Assembly: GCA_024638165.1 (NCBI GenBank)
Contig: JAHEKV010000004.1
Location: forward strand, 340,022-404,021
Source of the DNA: Flavobacteriaceae bacterium
GTDB lineage: Bacteria > Bacteroidota > Bacteroidia > Flavobacteriales > Flavobacteriaceae
Direction: 5' to 3'
DNA length: 64,000 nt
Position 1 is the first letter of the stretch; each line of letters begins with the position of its first letter. The translations under genes were made by a program, and so were the position numbers. Of the stretch, positions 19,856 to 28,908 are shown one piece after another. A model generated the notes under the pieces. The model saw nothing but the letters and a program-made list of their open reading frames with translations, was not told the origin of the DNA and did not search any database.

Positions 19856-21247
19856 ATGGAATATAGAATTGAAAAAGATACCATGGGTGAAGTGCATGTT
19901 CCCAAGAATGTATATTGGGGTGCGCAAACCCAAAGATCTATCAATAACTTCAAAATTGGTCCGCAAGGTTCAATGCCTAAGGAGATTATTTATGGATTCG
20001 CCTACCTAAAAAAGGCTGCCGCCTATGCGAATTGTGAATTAGGAGTTCTTGACGCCTCAAAAAGAGATCTTATTGCTAAAGTGTGCGATGAAATCTTAGA
20101 AGGAAAATTAGACGACCAATTTCCCTTGGTTATTTGGCAAACTGGTTCGGGAACCCAAAGTAACATGAACGTTAATGAGGTAATTGCCAATAGAGCGCAT
20201 GTATTAGAGGGAAATAGTCTCGGCGAGGGCACGCGTACCTTGAGTCCCAATGATGATGTGAATAAATCTCAATCGTCTAACGACACCTTCCCTACCGGAA
20301 TGCATATTGCGATCTATCAAAAAATTGTTTCAGAATCGATTCCGAAAATCGACTCATTAAAGGAAGCCTTGAATCAAAAGAGTAAAGCTTTCAACGAGGT
20401 AGTTAAGATCGGACGCACTCACCTGATGGACGCTACTCCTCTAACCCTTGGACAAGAATTTTCTGGTTATGTAGCCCAACTCGATTTTGGATTGAAAGCA
20501 TTAACACGATCGCTTGATCATTTATCGCAACTAGCGCTCGGAGGAACAGCCGTTGGAACTGGGTTAAATACACCAAAGGGTTACGATGTTCTAGTAGCAA
20601 AATATATTGATGAGTTTACAGGATTACCTTTTATAACGGCTGATAACAAATTCGAAGCATTAGCTGCTCATGATGCACTTGTTGAATCTCACGGAGCATT
20701 AAAACAATTAGCTGTTTCTATGAATAAGATCGCTAATGATATTCGATTAATGGCTTCAGGACCAAGATCTGGAATTGGAGAGTTAATACTCCCAGCAAAT
20801 GAACCAGGAAGTTCAATCATGCCTGGTAAAGTCAACCCTACACAAGCAGAAGCAATTACCATGGTTTGTGCTCAGGTTATGGGTAATGATGTGGCCGTTA
20901 CCATTGGTGGTACACAAGGACATTACGAATTGAATGTATTCAAACCAATGATGGCTGCGAATGTATTGCAATCGGCAACGCTTCTTGCTGATGCTGCTCA
21001 TAGTTTTGAAGTGAATTGTGTCATCGGAATTGAACCGAATCACAAAAGAATTAAAACACTCTTAGACAACTCACTAATGCTGGTCACTGCTTTGAATACT
21101 AAAATTGGGTATTATAAGGCCGCAGAAATTGCCAATGCAGCTCACGAGAGAGGTACTACTCTAAAGGAAGAAGCCGTACGACTAGGCTATGTGAGTGAAG
21201 AAGACTACGATCGTTTTGTTCGCCCTGAAGACATGATTGGTCATTAA
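19856..21247 (+). CDS. fumC: Class II fumarate hydratase
   Basis: TCA-cycle enzyme interconverting fumarate and malate, homotetrameric, cytoplasmic; 463 residues, the normal family length. The superfamily signature [11 protein letters not shown] is at 318-328, including the catalytic Ser320, and the catalytic His189 lies in [11 protein letters not shown]. The fumarate-binding segments [10 protein letters not shown] (97-105 region) and SSNDTFPT are intact. The start at ATG 19856 gives the usual N-terminus [16 protein letters not shown]. It is monocistronic between a TAnnTTTG element and a strong terminator. Confidence 0.97.
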   Translation: MEYRIEKDTMGEVHVPKNVYWGAQTQRSINNFKIGPQGSMPKEIIYGFAYLKKAAAYANCELGVLDASKRDLIAKVCDEILEGKLDDQFPLVIWQTGSGTQSNMNVNEVIANRAHVLEGNSLGEGTRTLSPNDDVNKSQSSNDTFPTGMHIAIYQKIVSESIPKIDSLKEALNQKSKAFNEVVKIGRTHLMDATPLTLGQEFSGYVAQLDFGLKALTRSLDHLSQLALGGTAVGTGLNTPKGYDVLVAKYIDEFTGLPFITADNKFEALAAHDALVESHGALKQLAVSMNKIANDIRLMASGPRSGIGELILPANEPGSSIMPGKVNPTQAEAITMVCAQVMGNDVAVTIGGTQGHYELNVFKPMMAANVLQSATLLADAAHSFEVNCVIGIEPNHKRIKTLLDNSLMLVTALNTKIGYYKAAEIANAAHERGTTLKEEAVRLGYVSEEDYDRFVRPEDMIGH

Positions 21248-21267
21248 ATTATGAAATAGATGCAATA

Positions 21268-21298
21268 AAAAAAGGCTCCCAAATTGGGAGCCTTTTTT
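21268..21298. terminator. Bidirectional rho-independent terminator
   Basis: Stem GGCTCCC / GGGAGCC with loop AAATT between an A-run and T6. It lies between the convergent fumC and the coiled-coil membrane protein gene. Confidence 0.92.
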
Positions 21299-21318
21299 AT
21301 GGTTGGTATAACTTAAAA

Positions 21319-22191
21319 CTACTTTAAAAAGAATTTTGAAGTTCCGATTAGTTCTAGATCGTTATCGTAAACATTAACCATGTAGTTTCCTTTAGCAAAC
21401 TCACCAGTTGCAGATCCTACATAATCACAAACATCTAAAGTATCATTCTCATAGTAGAATGCAGTTACTTTACTAACTGATAAAGTACGGCTGTTCACAG
21501 AAACTGACTCTGAAGCGCCAACTAAGTTCCCATCAGGTCCTAAAACTTCGATAAAGAAGTTCTTGTCTCCAGCTTGAGCAATAGCATTATCTCTAACTGT
21601 AAAACAAACTTTGAAGTTGTCGGTACGACGTGCACGTCTAACATCTTTAAAGTTACCATTGTTCTTAACCTTAACCGCCTGAACGTTTAGAGACTCTAAA
21701 CGAAGTTGAGCAGCGATACGGTTCTCTTGCTCAAGGATAATGTTTTGTTGAACGATAGAATCATTTAATGCTGCAACACGCTCAAGTTCTTTCTGAGTAG
21801 CCTCGTTAAGAGACTGAAGTGCGATGTTACTTGCTGTTAAAGAATCTAAACGAGCCATTAGTGTAGCGCGCTCTTTTCTTAACTGATAAACCTGACGACG
21901 GAATCTAGATAATGTCGCAACGTCAGCTTTTAATGTTTTAACAGAATCGATATAGTTAGCAATCTCTCCACGAGCAGCTAATAACTCTTCGCTAAGTGCG
22001 TTAGTTTCAAGGATAGACTTGTCATAATCTGACTTAAGCCCTTCAAGCTCCTGAATAACTTCAGCTTTCTCTGCGTTTAAAGCTTCTTCTGTTTTCTTTC
22101 CGCTGATGTAAAGGCTAATTGCAAATGCTGCAGCGGCTACAAATAGGATACCTAATATTGCGGGTAACGCTTTAGATCCTGATTTTTCCAT
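21319..22191 (-). CDS. Membrane-anchored coiled-coil protein, unknown function
   Basis: Protein of 290 residues conserved in style among Bacteroidota but without known role. A single N-terminal transmembrane helix (about 9-29, ILGILFVAAAAFAISLYI) is followed by a long coiled coil (about 33-170, heptads rich in Ala, Leu, Glu, Lys) and a C-terminal beta-rich domain (about 175-290) that probably lies in the periplasm. Such topology suggests an envelope structural or scaffold role, which is inference. It has a good promoter (TTG, 21 nt, TATATTTG) and lies behind ettA in the same direction. Confidence 0.75.
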   Translation of the reverse strand: MEKSGSKALPAILGILFVAAAAFAISLYISGKKTEEALNAEKAEVIQELEGLKSDYDKSILETNALSEELLAARGEIANYIDSVKTLKADVATLSRFRRQVYQLRKERATLMARLDSLTASNIALQSLNEATQKELERVAALNDSIVQQNIILEQENRIAAQLRLESLNVQAVKVKNNGNFKDVRRARRTDNFKVCFTVRDNAIAQAGDKNFFIEVLGPDGNLVGASESVSVNSRTLSVSKVTAFYYENDTLDVCDYVGSATGEFAKGNYMVNVYDNDLELIGTSKFFLK

Positions 22192-22223
22192 AATGATATT
22201 GATTTAAAGTCTTTAACTAGCTG

Positions 22224-22255
22224 CAAATATAGCAGGATTCTTGCCAAATGGGCAA
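22224..22255 (-). promoter_or_regulatory. Promoter of the coiled-coil membrane protein gene
   Basis: On the minus strand TTG (22253-22255), 21 nt, TATATTTG (22224-22231), then 32 nt to the ATG. This is a full match to the Bacteroidota -33/-7 promoter. A dyad (CTTGCC, 5 nt, GGCAAG at 22240-22256) covers the -33 box. Confidence 0.75.
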
Positions 22256-22256
22256 G
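22240..22256. repeat. Inverted repeat over a -33 box
   Basis: CTTGCC and GGCAAG separated by AAATG. It lies 10 bp beyond the ettA stop codon. On the minus strand it has no T-run, so it is not a canonical terminator for ettA; a weak terminator or an operator are both possible. Confidence 0.5.
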
Positions 22257-22265
22257 TTTTAGTGA

Positions 22266-23957
22266 TTAACGAATTAATTTTTTGTACTTGATTCTTGTTG
22301 GGGTCACTTCCTTACCTAATCGTTTTTTTCGATTTTCTTCGTAATCAGAAAATGATCCTTCGAAGAAATACACTGAAGAATTCCCCTCAAAAGCAAGTAT
22401 ATGTGTGCAGATTCTATCTAGAAACCAACGATCGTGAGAGATCACTACCGCACAACCAGCAAAATTTTCTAATCCTTCTTCTAGAGCTCTTAATGTATTG
22501 ACATCCAAATCATTAGTCGGCTCATCAAGTAACAAAACATTCCCCTCCTCTTTAAGAGTCATTGCCAAATGCAATCGATTTCGTTCTCCTCCAGAAAGTA
22601 GTTTAACCTTCTTGTTTTGTTCACTACCTGAGAAGTTGAATCGACTTAAATAGGCTCTTGAATTTACCTCTCTTCCAGACATAAGGATGAGTTCTTGACC
22701 ATCAGAAAAATTCTCCCAAATGGTTTTCTCAGGATCAATATTACTATGACTTTGATCAACATAGGCCACTTTAGCGGTTTCACCAACCTCAAAAGAACCA
22801 TCATCAGGAGTTAATTCTCCCATGATCATTTTAAAAAGAGTTGTTTTCCCGGCACCATTGGGCCCAATAACTCCTACAATTCCTGCTTGCGGTAATTTAA
22901 AACTTAATTCTTCATACAATAAACGATCTCCGAAGCCCTTTTTGATTGCTTTAGCCTCAATAACAGTGGTTCCCAATCGAGGACCATTCGGTATATAAAT
23001 CTCAAGCTTCTCTTCGAGTTGTTTTTGGTCTTGACTTAAGAGCTTATCGTAATTGTTTAGACGTGCTTTTTGTTTGGTTTGCCTACCCTTTGCTCCTTGT
23101 CTCACCCATTCTAACTCTCGTTCAAGAGTTTTTTGTCGCTTACTTGCTTGCTTGCTCTCCTGTTCTAAACGTTTTGTTTTTTGGTCTAGCCAAGAAGAGT
23201 AATTTCCTTTCCATGGAATACCTTCACCTCGATCTAACTCGAGAATCCATCCGGCTACATTATCTAGAAAATAACGATCGTGCGTAACCGCAATTACGGT
23301 TCCAGAGTATTGTAAAAGGTGTTGCTCTAACCATAATACCGATTCGGCATCTAAGTGGTTGGTTGGCTCGTCAAGTAATAAAACATCCGGCTGTTGCAAC
23401 AAAAGTCGACATAATGCTACTCTTCGACGTTCACCACCAGAAAGAACCGATATAGGAGTATCAGGCTCAGGCGTGCGAAGCGCATCCATGGCAATTTCTA
23501 ATCGAGTATCTAATTCCCAAGCATTGCTAGCGTCAATTTGGTCTTGCAAACGAGCTTGCTCATCCATGAGCTTTTGCATTTTATCTGCATCCTCATAAAC
23601 TTCTGGAAGCCCGAACAAGTCATTAATTTCATTATATCGATCAAGGATAGCCACCGTTTCAGCAGCTCCTTCACGTACAATATCAATTACTGTTTTAGTC
23701 TCGTCTAATGCGGGCTCTTGTTCTAGATAACCAACGGTGTAGCCCGGTGAAAAAACCACATCCCCTCGGTAGTTAGTATCTAATCCTGCAATAATTTTAA
23801 GCAATGTCGATTTACCCGATCCATTTAAACCGAGAATACCAATCTTGGCTCCATAAAAAAAGCTGAGATAAATATTATTAAGAACTGGAGTTTGAGCACC
23901 TGAAAAGGTCTTAGTCACTCCAGACATAGAGAAAATTACCTTCTTATCGTCTGACAT
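22266..23957 (-). CDS. ettA: EttA, energy-dependent translational throttle ATPase (ABC-F)
   Basis: Ribosome-binding ABC-F ATPase of 563 residues that gates the first elongation steps according to the ATP/ADP ratio. Two ABC domains are seen: Walker A LNGSGKST (about 43) with signature LSGGERRR and DEPTNHLD, and GPNGAGKT with LSGGERNR and DEPTNDLD. The inter-domain linker is charged and long (about 240-310), as in the P-site tRNA interaction motif region. EttA is distinguished from Uup-type members by length and by lack of a C-terminal coiled coil. It follows the small membrane protein gene by 22 bp and is probably co-transcribed with it. Confidence 0.93.
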   Translation of the reverse strand: MSDDKKVIFSMSGVTKTFSGAQTPVLNNIYLSFFYGAKIGILGLNGSGKSTLLKIIAGLDTNYRGDVVFSPGYTVGYLEQEPALDETKTVIDIVREGAAETVAILDRYNEINDLFGLPEVYEDADKMQKLMDEQARLQDQIDASNAWELDTRLEIAMDALRTPEPDTPISVLSGGERRRVALCRLLLQQPDVLLLDEPTNHLDAESVLWLEQHLLQYSGTVIAVTHDRYFLDNVAGWILELDRGEGIPWKGNYSSWLDQKTKRLEQESKQASKRQKTLERELEWVRQGAKGRQTKQKARLNNYDKLLSQDQKQLEEKLEIYIPNGPRLGTTVIEAKAIKKGFGDRLLYEELSFKLPQAGIVGVIGPNGAGKTTLFKMIMGELTPDDGSFEVGETAKVAYVDQSHSNIDPEKTIWENFSDGQELILMSGREVNSRAYLSRFNFSGSEQNKKVKLLSGGERNRLHLAMTLKEEGNVLLLDEPTNDLDVNTLRALEEGLENFAGCAVVISHDRWFLDRICTHILAFEGNSSVYFFEGSFSDYEENRKKRLGKEVTPTRIKYKKLIR

Positions 23958-23979
23958 ATGATGGCTTATAAATTAAAAT

Positions 23980-24156
23980 CTAAACTCTTCCTTTCAGGGC
24001 ATTAAATACCCAGGCAATGGCAAAAAAACCGATTCCTACTGTGGCAAAACCCCATCCGGCAACCTCATCGTACTTAAATGCAGCCAATGCTAAAAGCACA
24101 AGCCCCATAAGGATCATCAGAAATGTAGCGTAGGCTAAAACTGTATTTTTATTCAT
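23980..24156 (-). CDS. CAL67264-type small membrane protein (58 aa)
   Basis: A 58-residue ORF immediately upstream of ettA. It starts MNKNTVLAYATFLMIL, has two predicted transmembrane helices (about 5-25 and 36-52) and ends FNALKGRV. The EVAGWGF turn between the helices and the ending match a small Bacteroidota membrane family that I recall as CAL67264, usually beside ettA. That family name is from memory, not from a search. Function unknown; adjacency to EttA is suggestive only. Confidence 0.78.
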   Translation of the reverse strand: MNKNTVLAYATFLMILMGLVLLALAAFKYDEVAGWGFATVGIGFFAIAWVFNALKGRV

Positions 24157-24257
24157 GGTTTTGTATTTGTTGCAGCGCCCAAAGTTCGTAAAAATGGCTC
24201 AATAAATTGTACCTTAACGGCATTATTGCTAATCGTATAAATCGGTATAAGCAGGCT

Positions 24258-25892
24258 ATGAAGAAGACCAAAAAGCAACTCGAGAACGAAATTCATCATC
24301 GCAATGCAGTAAAAGAACTTCAATCCATTTTAGGAGAAGTTTATCTCGGCGGTGGTAAAAAGCGTCTTGAAAAGAAAAGATCAGAAGGAAAGTTAACTGC
24401 TCGAGAACGCATCTCCTATCTATTAGATAAGAACACACCTTACCAAGAAATTGGTGCGTTGACCGCTCATAATCAATACCAAGATCACGGGGGTTGTCCT
24501 TCTGCAGGTGTGATCACAATTCTCGGTTATGTAAATAATAGACTATGCATCGTAGTTGCAAACGATTCTACGGTTAAGGCAGGGGCTTGGTTTCCATTAA
24601 CTGCGAAAAAAAATCTTAGAGCTCAAGAGATAGCTATAGAAAATAAAATTCCTATTCTTTATCTAGTAGATAGTGCTGGGATTTATTTACCCCTTCAAGA
24701 TGAAGTTTTCGCCGACAAGGAGCACTTTGGAAGAATTTTCAGGAACAACGCTAAATTAAGTGCCATGGGAGTTCCCCAACTCTCGGCCGTTTTAGGGTCT
24801 TGCGTGGCCGGAGGCGCCTATCTACCTATTATGAGCGATGAAACAATCATGGTTGAAGGTGCAGGGTCAATTTTTCTTGCTGGACCTTATTTAGTAAAAG
24901 CAGCTATAGGAGAAACTATTGATGCCGAGACTCTAGGTGGTGCACATACCCATAATGCGATATCCGGAGTTGCCGATTATAAAGCAAAGGATGACAAAGA
25001 GGCTTTGGACATTTTAAAGCAAATTGTAGGATCTTTAAAACTGCCAAAAACAGCGGGTTTTGACCGAATTAAAACTGAGTCTCCACTCATAGCCTCTGAA
25101 GAGATTTACAATCGACTACCTTCGAAGCGAAGTGAAGCCTACGATACGCATACCATCATCGACGCCATCGTTGATGCTAATTCATTCCTCGCCTACAAAG
25201 AATCTTATGGGAAAAGCTTGATCACTGGCTATGCGCGCATTGATGGTTGGGCGGTAGGAATTGTGGCTAACCAGCGTAAGATCGAAAAAAACGCCAAAGG
25301 TGAAATGCAAATTGGTGGGGTGATTTATTCAGACTCAGCCGATAAAGCAACCCGCTTTATCGCCAACTGCAATCAAAAAGGAATTCCACTAGTATTTCTG
25401 CATGATGTCACAGGCTTTATGGTAGGTAGCAAGAGTGAACATGGAGGAATTATCAAGGACGGAGCTAAGATGGTAAACGCGGTTAGCAATTCAGTGGTTC
25501 CGAAATTTAGTGTAGTCATGGGTAATTCTTATGGCGCCGGCAACTACGCTATGTGCGGAAAAGCCTATGATCCGAGATTAATTGTGGCGTGGCCCTCTGC
25601 GGAGATCGCTGTGATGAGCGGAGGTTCAGCGTCTAAAGTACTGTTGCAAATTGAAGAAGCTAAGCTTCAAAAACAGGGAAGTACCCTTTCAGATAAAGAA
25701 AAGCAAACCTTACTAGAAAACATCGAATCAAAATATAAGGAAAGTACTTCGCCATACTACGCTGCCTCTAGATTGTGGGTTGATGCGATCATCGATCCTG
25801 TTGAAACTAGGAAATTAATTTCCCTAGGGATTGCTATGGCGAATCACAATGAGGAAACGCATACCTTCAATATGGGAGTACTCCAAGTCTAG
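24258..25892 (+). CDS. Acyl-CoA carboxylase, carboxyltransferase (beta) subunit
   Basis: Biotin-dependent carboxyltransferase beta chain of 544 residues, of the propionyl-CoA / methylcrotonyl-CoA carboxylase type. I chose the ATG at 24258 (MKKTKKQLENE) over an upstream TTG. The N-terminal half carries SVVAGGAYLP-like acyl-CoA-binding glycines (GSCVAGGAYLP) and the C-terminal half the second oxyanion segment (GNSYGAGNYAM, WPSAEIAVMSGG). The substrate-deciding residues are closest to methylcrotonyl-CoA carboxylase by overall feel, but this cannot be proved. No biotin carboxylase subunit lies beside it. Its TAG stop shares the CTAG tetranucleotide with the convergent menE stop. Confidence 0.88.
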   Translation: MKKTKKQLENEIHHRNAVKELQSILGEVYLGGGKKRLEKKRSEGKLTARERISYLLDKNTPYQEIGALTAHNQYQDHGGCPSAGVITILGYVNNRLCIVVANDSTVKAGAWFPLTAKKNLRAQEIAIENKIPILYLVDSAGIYLPLQDEVFADKEHFGRIFRNNAKLSAMGVPQLSAVLGSCVAGGAYLPIMSDETIMVEGAGSIFLAGPYLVKAAIGETIDAETLGGAHTHNAISGVADYKAKDDKEALDILKQIVGSLKLPKTAGFDRIKTESPLIASEEIYNRLPSKRSEAYDTHTIIDAIVDANSFLAYKESYGKSLITGYARIDGWAVGIVANQRKIEKNAKGEMQIGGVIYSDSADKATRFIANCNQKGIPLVFLHDVTGFMVGSKSEHGGIIKDGAKMVNAVSNSVVPKFSVVMGNSYGAGNYAMCGKAYDPRLIVAWPSAEIAVMSGGSASKVLLQIEEAKLQKQGSTLSDKEKQTLLENIESKYKESTSPYYAASRLWVDAIIDPVETRKLISLGIAMANHNEETHTFNMGVLQV

Positions 25893-26941
25893 AGTGTAGC
25901 CCTCTTATCAATTTTACCAGTTGCTGTATAAACAAAGTTTCTTGCAATTACCTTGCGTGGCTTATGATAATTTGGCCAATCTAGGGTTTCGATAAATTCT
26001 TTTACAGAAGAACATTCAGAATCTTTCTTAGCATTAATTACAACGGTAATCTGACTGCCCAAATCTGGGTGCGGAGTTCCACAAACAAAAAACTCCTTCT
26101 TTAGGCGGTTTGACCTTAAAATTTCTTCTACCACCCTCGGATGAATTTTTATTCCCCCTGTATTGATGACCTCATCTAATCGTCCAATCAGAATGAAGTG
26201 AGATTCATCAAGAAGTTTAACTTCATCATTGGTACGATGTGTTTTGGTACGAAGATGCGGTGTATCAATAACTAGTGCCCCATTATCCGCTTTTGAAATT
26301 TTAACGCCCTCTAATAGATTGAAAAATAGATCGTTATTAGGGTAACGCTCTCTTAAGGCAATATGAGATAAGGTTTCCGTCATTCCGTAAGACTCTACAA
26401 TTCGCTCTGGTTTCTTTAGTAAAGAATCTAGCGTAGAATCAGACAAAGCAACTCCCCCTATCAAAACATTCTCAATACATTCGAAACTATCTTGACTATT
26501 CACCAATTGGTGTGGTGTCATCGAAGCCCAATGTATTTTTCGATGGTGAAACATAGAAGGTTGTATCACAGATGAAGGCTTGACGGTAATGAGCTCTGCC
26601 CCCACACGCATGGCACGTACAAGCATCATTAGCCCACCAACAGCCCTCAACGGGAGACATAGTAATAAATTAGAATGGGCGGTCAAACCGAGTTCTTTAA
26701 TACTCAAGTCTGCGGACGCTACTAAATCCTCTATAGTAAATTGAATTTCTTTGGGAACACCGGTAGATCCTGAGGTGCGAATACTTAAAGAAGTAATTTT
26801 ATTCTCAGATAGATTGTATAGCTCATTAATGACAACTTTTAAACCCTCAGGAGCATTAAGAAGAATCTCCTCTTCTAATTGAGCTAGAGAATCAGAAGAT
26901 TGGATAAGATGACCATTGATTTTCCAAGGCTTAAAATGCAT
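25889..26941 (-). CDS. menE: O-succinylbenzoate-CoA ligase (MenE)
   Basis: Adenylate-forming enzyme that activates o-succinylbenzoate with CoA in menaquinone synthesis. I place the start at ATG 26941 (MHFKPWKING), giving 350 residues, the short form usual in Bacteroidota; the longer ORF start lies deep in the preceding gene. Signature motifs: P-loop RTSGSTGVPKE, ESYGMTET (A5), GRLDEVINTGG (A7-A8) and the C-terminal Lys-containing ATGKIDKR (A10). It overlaps the end of the CPBP gene by 11 bp, so it is coupled to the men operon. Confidence 0.92.
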   Translation of the reverse strand: MHFKPWKINGHLIQSSDSLAQLEEEILLNAPEGLKVVINELYNLSENKITSLSIRTSGSTGVPKEIQFTIEDLVASADLSIKELGLTAHSNLLLCLPLRAVGGLMMLVRAMRVGAELITVKPSSVIQPSMFHHRKIHWASMTPHQLVNSQDSFECIENVLIGGVALSDSTLDSLLKKPERIVESYGMTETLSHIALRERYPNNDLFFNLLEGVKISKADNGALVIDTPHLRTKTHRTNDEVKLLDESHFILIGRLDEVINTGGIKIHPRVVEEILRSNRLKKEFFVCGTPHPDLGSQITVVINAKKDSECSSVKEFIETLDWPNYHKPRKVIARNFVYTATGKIDKRATL

Positions 26942-27833
26942 CGTTATCGGTTGATCCAAATAATTTTTGTTTCGTATTCTTCCATTGATACTTTTTAGAG
27001 AACGCATAAAGTATTAGTGGGTAAACAACTAGCAAGGGTAATAGGGCATCAATTCCAAAACTAGGTTCGCTTACGTCTTTAAGCACCGACGGAACATTGA
27101 AAGCGGTCCAATCTGCCGATACCAATAACGCTCCAATTAAATTGTTGGCAGCATGAGTACCTAAGGCTAATTCAATTCCTTCATCAGCCAGAGTCATCAC
27201 ACCGAAAAAGAAACCTGATCCGATGTAATAAGCTAGGATTCCATATCCGAGTTTCTCCACCTCTGGATTCGCAATGTGCATAAGACCGAACAATACGGAG
27301 GGAATGACCAGCGACCATAATCTTCTTTTCGAAAAAAAACCGATACTTTGAGTTAAATGACCCCGAAACATCAACTCCTCAAATGAAGTCTGAAAAGGAA
27401 TCATCACAAGCGCTACGATTAAAAAAGGCCAAAAGGTTGAGAAATCAAATTGCAGGATAAAATGTTCTGGAGCTAAAAAGTACTCAGCAAGTACAGACAC
27501 TAAAACAATCATCGACCAAATAAAAAAAGAGAAACCTACTCTGCCCCAGTCAATTTTATGCCTTCCTGTAAATTGTTTTACAACGGGCAGCTTTAAAACG
27601 AGAATGCCATAGACTAATAATATCCAGAATCCTAAGACCAAAGGGAGTAAAATAACAAATAGCGTAGTGGTCGATCCCAACATTTCAATCATCTGTTTCA
27701 TCGCTGTTGCTGTATCCACAGGACTATTAATGGTTACCCAAAAATTATAGACCATAAGGGCAAAAAACAAAACAGGGATTAATAGAAATTTCCAAATGGG
27801 TGCTTTGGTCTCTTCTAAGCGCTGTATAAACAT
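26931..27833 (-). CDS. CPBP family intramembrane glutamic endopeptidase
   Basis: Membrane protein of 300 residues with about eight transmembrane helices. The family motifs are visible: EELMFRGHL (the EExxxR motif), FGLMHIANP (FxxxH) and GTHAANNLIG (HxxxN). CPBP members are membrane proteases of the CAAX/Abi type. The start at ATG 27833 is preferred because MFIQRLEE is the usual N-terminal pattern and it leaves a 10 bp gap after menC; the longer alternative at 27872 would overlap menC. Its place inside the menaquinone cluster is typical in Bacteroidota but no role in the pathway is known. Confidence 0.87.
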   Translation of the reverse strand: MFIQRLEETKAPIWKFLLIPVLFFALMVYNFWVTINSPVDTATAMKQMIEMLGSTTTLFVILLPLVLGFWILLVYGILVLKLPVVKQFTGRHKIDWGRVGFSFFIWSMIVLVSVLAEYFLAPEHFILQFDFSTFWPFLIVALVMIPFQTSFEELMFRGHLTQSIGFFSKRRLWSLVIPSVLFGLMHIANPEVEKLGYGILAYYIGSGFFFGVMTLADEGIELALGTHAANNLIGALLVSADWTAFNVPSVLKDVSEPSFGIDALLPLLVVYPLILYAFSKKYQWKNTKQKLFGSTDNDAF

Positions 27834-27843
27834 TTGTTCTCTT

Positions 27844-28908
27844 TTAAAGTTGGATATTCCAAGGTAATTCATTTTGATAAGACAGAGCTCCGTTAGTAAC
27901 GATCAGCGGCGAATCGAAATTGTTGGTATACAAGCTTCCTGTGCCTAATCCCTGTTCTAGGATTGGGTTTAAGGTTGCGGTATATTGGGCTATAGCATTT
28001 AGTCCAATATTACTTTCTAAAGCACTTGTAATCCAAAATTGATCGTGAATGCGACTGTACTGGTCGATGGCACTGTATCCGCCGATTAGAGCTGGCTTAA
28101 AGATGAGATAATCAGGCTGAATCGTATGAATGCAATTGGTTCTTGACTCACTGGTTTTTAAACCGATCAATTCTTCGTCTAAAGCAATAGGTATTGGGCT
28201 TTCTTCAACAACTCTCGCCATCTCTTGCCATTGTCCAGCTTTGATAGGTTGTTCTATAGAATGTAACCCTAATGCAGCCAAGTCATCCAAAACTGATACA
28301 ACCGACTCTGAATCAAATGCACCGTTCGCATCGACTCTTAAAGTGAGCTCTTGTTGACTAAAACGTTCTCTTATAGATTTTAATATTCGGTATTCTTCGT
28401 CAAAATTGATTGCCCCAATTTTCATTTTAAGACATTTGAACCCCTTTTCTAGTAGCGGCTCAATTTGACCTTTCATGAAGTTGACATCACCCATCCAGAT
28501 AAGACCATTGATCGAAATAGATGATTCACCCCTCGAAAATGGAGAATCGAAGAGATGAAAAGGAGAGGTCGACGATAAATAACTTAAGGTAAGTTGCTCT
28601 AGACCAAATTGTATAGATGGATAATCTAAGTTTTCTTGAAGTAGGTCAATGATTCTGGGATCGTTTAGATCGGCTACGGAGTCGAGTAGATCTAACAATT
28701 GCTTCACAGATTTTTTTAGCTGATCTAAGTACGAAGGTAAGGGATCAATACTAAGTCCTTCAAAACGATTGAACTCAGCAATGGCAACCAAACAATCTAC
28801 TTCAAAAAGACGAACGATGTAAGTATCCTTACTGGTTAAAACCCCTCTTGAAGTACCACCAGGTATTTTGAAATTCAATACGTGCTTATGGATATCAAAA
28901 CGCTTCAT
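27844..28908 (-). CDS. menC: o-Succinylbenzoate synthase (MenC)
   Basis: Enolase-superfamily dehydratase that converts SHCHC to o-succinylbenzoate; 354 residues. The acid-base lysine (KMKIGAINF), the metal ligands Asp (LRVDANGAF), Glu (IEQPIKAG) and Asp (LDEELIG) and the second lysine (FKPALIGG) are all in order, the normal pattern for MenC or the related dipeptide epimerases. The menaquinone context makes MenC the call. Its ATG overlaps the menA stop by 4 bp. Confidence 0.92.
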   Translation of the reverse strand: MKRFDIHKHVLNFKIPGGTSRGVLTSKDTYIVRLFEVDCLVAIAEFNRFEGLSIDPLPSYLDQLKKSVKQLLDLLDSVADLNDPRIIDLLQENLDYPSIQFGLEQLTLSYLSSTSPFHLFDSPFSRGESSISINGLIWMGDVNFMKGQIEPLLEKGFKCLKMKIGAINFDEEYRILKSIRERFSQQELTLRVDANGAFDSESVVSVLDDLAALGLHSIEQPIKAGQWQEMARVVEESPIPIALDEELIGLKTSESRTNCIHTIQPDYLIFKPALIGGYSAIDQYSRIHDQFWITSALESNIGLNAIAQYTATLNPILEQGLGTGSLYTNNFDSPLIVTNGALSYQNELPWNIQL

